DNA from: Aestuariivivens sediminis | Lineage (GTDB): Bacteria; Bacteroidota; Bacteroidia; Flavobacteriales; Flavobacteriaceae | Reading direction: 5' to 3' | DNA length: 64,000 nucleotides | Assembly: GCF_022662105.1 (NCBI RefSeq) | Contig: NZ_JAKMCP010000003.1 | Span: forward strand, 186,001-250,000 | Shown here: piece by piece, positions 61,500-64,000 of the stretch | Layout: the number at the start of each line of letters is the position of its first letter | Position numbering within the stretch: the first letter of the stretch is position 1 | Notes under the pieces: model-generated | The model's input: only the letters and a program-made list of their open reading frames with translations | Database searches by the model: none | Told to the model about the DNA's origin: nothing | Translations under genes and position numbers: made by a program

Positions 61500-62078
61500 A
61501 TGTTAGTACCAACTTTAGAAAACGATCGTGTAAGACTTTCTCCCTTGGGTTTAAGCAATTACCATCATTTAGTGGACATCGCTAAGGAGAAAGATTTAAT
61601 CCGGTATTCGCCAGGTAACATTACTTCTCCAAAAGCACTTAAAGCTTATGTGCAACAAGCTGTCGATGGTCTTTACCATAAAACCTGTATCCCATTTCTC
61701 ATATACGACAAACATAAAGGAGCCTATGCAGGAAGCACACGTTTTGGACATATCAACTGGCACCACAAGGTGCTACATATCGGATGGACCTGGATCGGTT
61801 ATGAATTTCAGGGGACAGGGCTTAACAAAAACATGAAGTTTTTAATGTTACACTATGCCTTTGAAACTTTAAATTTTGATAAGGTCGAATTCCGAATCGA
61901 TGAGCGTAATCTGCGCTCCAGAAAAGCTGTTGAAAACATAGGTGCCATGCTAGAAGGCATTTTAAGAAAGGACACTTTAATGCTGGATGGTTTTAAACGC
62001 AGTACCTGCTGTTATGGGATTTTAAAAGAAGAATGGGAAGACCTGAAACGTTCTGTTTTTAAGGACTTTAACTTCTAA
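61500..62078 (+). CDS. GNAT-family acetyltransferase (RimJ/RimL type)
   Basis: 192 residues. LENDRVRLSPLGLSNYHHLVDIAKEK opens the domain; GWTWIGYEFQGTGLNKNMKFLMLHYAFE is the acetyl-CoA loop region and VEFRIDERNLRSRKAVENIGAMLEGILRK the C-terminal signature of the RimL group, which acetylates protein or small-molecule amines. Monocistronic, divergent from the menaquinone genes. Confidence 0.88.
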   Translation: MLVPTLENDRVRLSPLGLSNYHHLVDIAKEKDLIRYSPGNITSPKALKAYVQQAVDGLYHKTCIPFLIYDKHKGAYAGSTRFGHINWHHKVLHIGWTWIGYEFQGTGLNKNMKFLMLHYAFETLNFDKVEFRIDERNLRSRKAVENIGAMLEGILRKDTLMLDGFKRSTCCYGILKEEWEDLKRSVFKDFNF

Positions 62079-62085
62079 ATGATCA

Positions 62086-62472
62086 TTAAGGATTCAAAAA
62101 ATCACCTGATTGAATTTGTTCAAGGTCAGTGATCGGCTGGTTGTAAAGATAGACCCAGCAATTATAAACGGTTTTGCTTTCCAGAAAAACCTCCATAATA
62201 TGCCTCTTGTACAAGCCTTCATCAATACCTTCATAGCCATCTAGTACCTCAAGTACCTTCTGTGCGTTGCTCATTCTGTAAATACGGCCAAAAACTTTAT
62301 TCTTCCCCTGTTTAATAGCTATGGCTCCGGGATACCAATCCACCATATACAATTTACCCGGGAAATACCCCTTACCAACATATTCTGAATGCGTCTCTAA
62401 AAATTTAGACATAGCATTGTTAACATCACTCAATAAGGTGCCATAAACAAATAAATAATTTGTGCTGTGCAT
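62086..62472 (-). CDS. Gamma-glutamylcyclotransferase-like (AIG2/GGCT) protein
   Basis: 128 residues. LFVYGTLLSDVNN is the substrate-binding YGTL motif, and VLDGYEGIDEGLYKR carries the catalytic Glu region of the GGCT fold. Likely acts on gamma-glutamyl peptides or similar amines. It starts 17 bp after a peptidase remnant. Confidence 0.88.
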   Translation of the reverse strand: MHSTNYLFVYGTLLSDVNNAMSKFLETHSEYVGKGYFPGKLYMVDWYPGAIAIKQGKNKVFGRIYRMSNAQKVLEVLDGYEGIDEGLYKRHIMEVFLESKTVYNCWVYLYNQPITDLEQIQSGDFLNP

Positions 62473-62489
62473 GAATAAAATGGTTTTAT

Positions 62490-62678
62490 CTATTTACTGG
62501 AAGAAATCCAACGGTCTATCTTTTCTTCCAAAAGCTGCAGTGGTACACAACCGGTTTCCCATATTTGCTGATGAAATTCCTTAATATCGAAGGATTCACC
62601 CAAGGCTTTGACAGACCTGGATCCTAACTCACTAATCTTAAATTGACCAATTTTATAGGATAAGCGTTTATATTTCAT
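62490..62678 (-). pseudogene. C-terminal remnant of a DUF885-family peptidase
   Basis: 62 residues. SYKIGQFKISELGSRSVKAL, GESFDIKEFHQQIWETGCVPL and LLEEKIDRWI match the last ~60 residues of DUF885 proteins (YKIGQLKI, FD-REFHD, VPL-LEE). The rest of the ~550-residue protein is absent upstream. The ATG at 62678 is incidental. Confidence 0.72.
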
Positions 62679-62996
62679 ATAAATAGCCTTTTAATAACCT
62701 CAAGTTTATTATAGATTACACCTCTGTGTGATCCATAAAGATAATTAAATTTATATTGTTATATACTTCTGTGTAATTGGTCAAGTGTCTTCAATAAACC
62801 CGTTTCAACACGTATTTTAAGCGAGGATTACTGTCGCATGGCCCACCTTCATTTTAACTGATATGAAAACCCTGTTTTCAAATTCTTAAACTGACCAAAA
62901 GTCAGCAATAATCTATAGTTAACGGACATTTTGTCTGATACAATATCATGGTAAGGTTATTGAATTATTCATGTAAGAGAAACTAAAATTTGCATT
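62679..62996. other. Upstream region of clpB
   Basis: 318 bp without a gene. It contains CTGACCAAAAGTCAG (62891-62905), a palindrome with one base more between half-sites than the Crp/Fnr boxes and no -7 element at the fixed distance. I see no CIRCE repeat. Confidence 0.55.
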
Positions 62997-64000
62997 ATGA
63001 ATTTAAATAATTTCACTATAAAATCACAAGAAGCCATACAGCAAGCACAGCAGATTGCTCATGGTTTCGGACATCAACAAATTGAAAACGAACATCTCTT
63101 TAAAGGGGTTTTTGAGGTTGATGAAAATGTATTGCCCTTCCTCCTAAAAAAACTGAATGTAAATGTCTCCATCCTTCAAAAAGCCTTAGATAAACAATTG
63201 GAAAGTTTTTCCAAGGTATCCGGCGGAGAAATTATGTTTTCAAGAGAAGCTGTAAAAACATTCAATGAGGCCAACATAATCGCAAAAAAAATGAAAGACG
63301 ATTATGTCTCTATTGAACATTTGGTTTTGGCTATTTTTAAATCGAATAGCAAAATAGCACAAATGATGAAGGATCAGGGTGTTACAGAAAAAGGCTTATT
63401 TGCCAGTATTGATGAACTAAGGCAAGGAGACCGAGTGACATCCCAAAGTCAGGAAGACACTTATAATGCACTAAACAAATATGCCAAAAACCTGAATCAG
63501 CTTACCAGAGAAGGCAAACTCGACCCGGTTATTGGACGCGATGAGGAAATTAGAAGAATTCTTCAAATATTATCCCGTCGTACCAAAAACAACCCCATAT
63601 TAGTGGGTGAACCGGGAACAGGTAAAACAGCTATTGCCGAAGGCCTCGCACACCGTATTGTAGATGGTGATATACCCGAAAACCTGAAGGAAAAGCAAAT
63701 TTTCGCATTGGATATGGGGGCATTAATAGCCGGTGCTAAATACAAAGGAGAATTTGAAGAACGCTTAAAAGCCGTCATTAAAGAAGTTACAACCAGTAAT
63801 GGCGATATTGTCCTGTTTATTGACGAGATCCATACCCTTGTTGGTGCCGGAGGCGGACAGGGCGCTATGGATGCTGCCAATATTTTAAAACCTGCCCTGG
63901 CAAGAGGTGAGTTGAGAGCCATAGGTGCTACCACATTGGATGAATACCAAAAGTATTTTGAAAAAGACAAGGCATTGGAACGTCGCTTCCAAAAGGTCAT
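62997..64000 (+). CDS. clpB: Chaperone ClpB, N-terminal part (continues beyond window)
   Basis: 334 codons from ATG 62997 ([19 protein letters not shown]) to the window edge. The N-domain repeats (1-145) are followed by NBD1 with Walker A GEPGTGKT (about 204-211), the pore-loop [15 protein letters not shown] and Walker [15 protein letters not shown]. ClpB is the ATP-driven disaggregase that works with DnaK on heat-aggregated proteins. The sequence stops inside NBD1, before the sensor and middle domain. Confidence 0.96.
   Translation, partial: MNLNNFTIKSQEAIQQAQQIAHGFGHQQIENEHLFKGVFEVDENVLPFLLKKLNVNVSILQKALDKQLESFSKVSGGEIMFSREAVKTFNEANIIAKKMKDDYVSIEHLVLAIFKSNSKIAQMMKDQGVTEKGLFASIDELRQGDRVTSQSQEDTYNALNKYAKNLNQLTREGKLDPVIGRDEEIRRILQILSRRTKNNPILVGEPGTGKTAIAEGLAHRIVDGDIPENLKEKQIFALDMGALIAGAKYKGEFEERLKAVIKEVTTSNGDIVLFIDEIHTLVGAGGGQGAMDAANILKPALARGELRAIGATTLDEYQKYFEKDKALERRFQKV

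Noticed and set aside
62641-62656. AAATTGACCAATTTTA identical to the core of the 47-bp repeat
   Set aside because: It lies in the DUF885 remnant, where it encodes the conserved KIGQF block; the flanks do not match, so this is coincidence.
62891-62905. CTGACCAAAAGTCAG upstream of clpB as a further Crp/Fnr box
   Set aside because: The half-sites are one base further apart than in all others and no good -7 element lies at 36-37 nt.

Overview
The window reads as a chromosome segment of a marine-type Flavobacteriaceae (Bacteroidota). The evidence is the low G+C content, the TAnnTTTG promoter -7 elements, the lack of strong Shine-Dalgarno sequences, a type IX secretion sorting domain, fused CcsBA cytochrome c synthases, and menaquinone genes (menD, isochorismate synthase, hotdog thioesterase). 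I saw no rRNA, tRNA, CRISPR array or insertion sequence.

Layout: 1-6415 (minus strand) is a surface-polysaccharide operon: GT2 glycosyltransferase, ACP, GNAT, KAS III, SDR, KAS III and two membrane proteins. It looks like a mini fatty-acid pathway that makes a hydroxyacyl group for an amino sugar. 6621-24391 is a cytochrome c block: two periplasmic OB-fold-like paralogues, a canonical CcsBA, a second divergent CcsBA, a 1825-residue 14-haem cytochrome with an adhesin-like stalk, and a T9SS-secreted NHL/PKD protein. 24767-33543 is a MacAB/TolC-type efflux operon divergent from an NtrC-type two-component system. 33706-35950 holds a serine hydrolase and a lipid kinase. 36322-54665 is a stress or low-oxygen island: universal stress protein, dodecin, PfkB, glucokinase, BON protein, Crp/Fnr regulator, erythromycin-esterase fusion, phosphoribosyltransferase, alpha/beta hydrolase, FMN-binding protein, PRPP synthetase, AMP/thymidine phosphorylase, PAS sensor and TerB. 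In content it recalls the mycobacterial DosR regulon. 55189-64000 is housekeeping: mnmE, an S1-domain protein, menD/menF/thioesterase, small acyltransferase and cyclotransferase genes, and the start of clpB.

The most striking signal is regulatory. A 14-bp palindrome of the Crp/Fnr type (core TGAY-N4-RTCA) recurs about 49-85 bp (once about 136 bp) upstream of start codons of the polysaccharide operon, both cytochrome transcription units and almost every unit of the stress island. In nearly every case a flavobacterial -7 element (TAnnTTTG or close) begins exactly 36 nt from the first base of the box. That is class II activator geometry. At 8152 and 52518 one palindrome serves two divergent promoters. 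The Crp/Fnr gene at 43403 lies inside the set and is the obvious candidate regulator. This would link cytochrome c maturation, a large multihaem cytochrome, surface glycan acylation and nucleotide/sugar metabolism in one regulon.

Several gene remnants (outer-membrane barrel C-terminus, LacI-family C-terminus, DUF885 peptidase C-terminus, truncated NHL protein) show that the region has lost genes.
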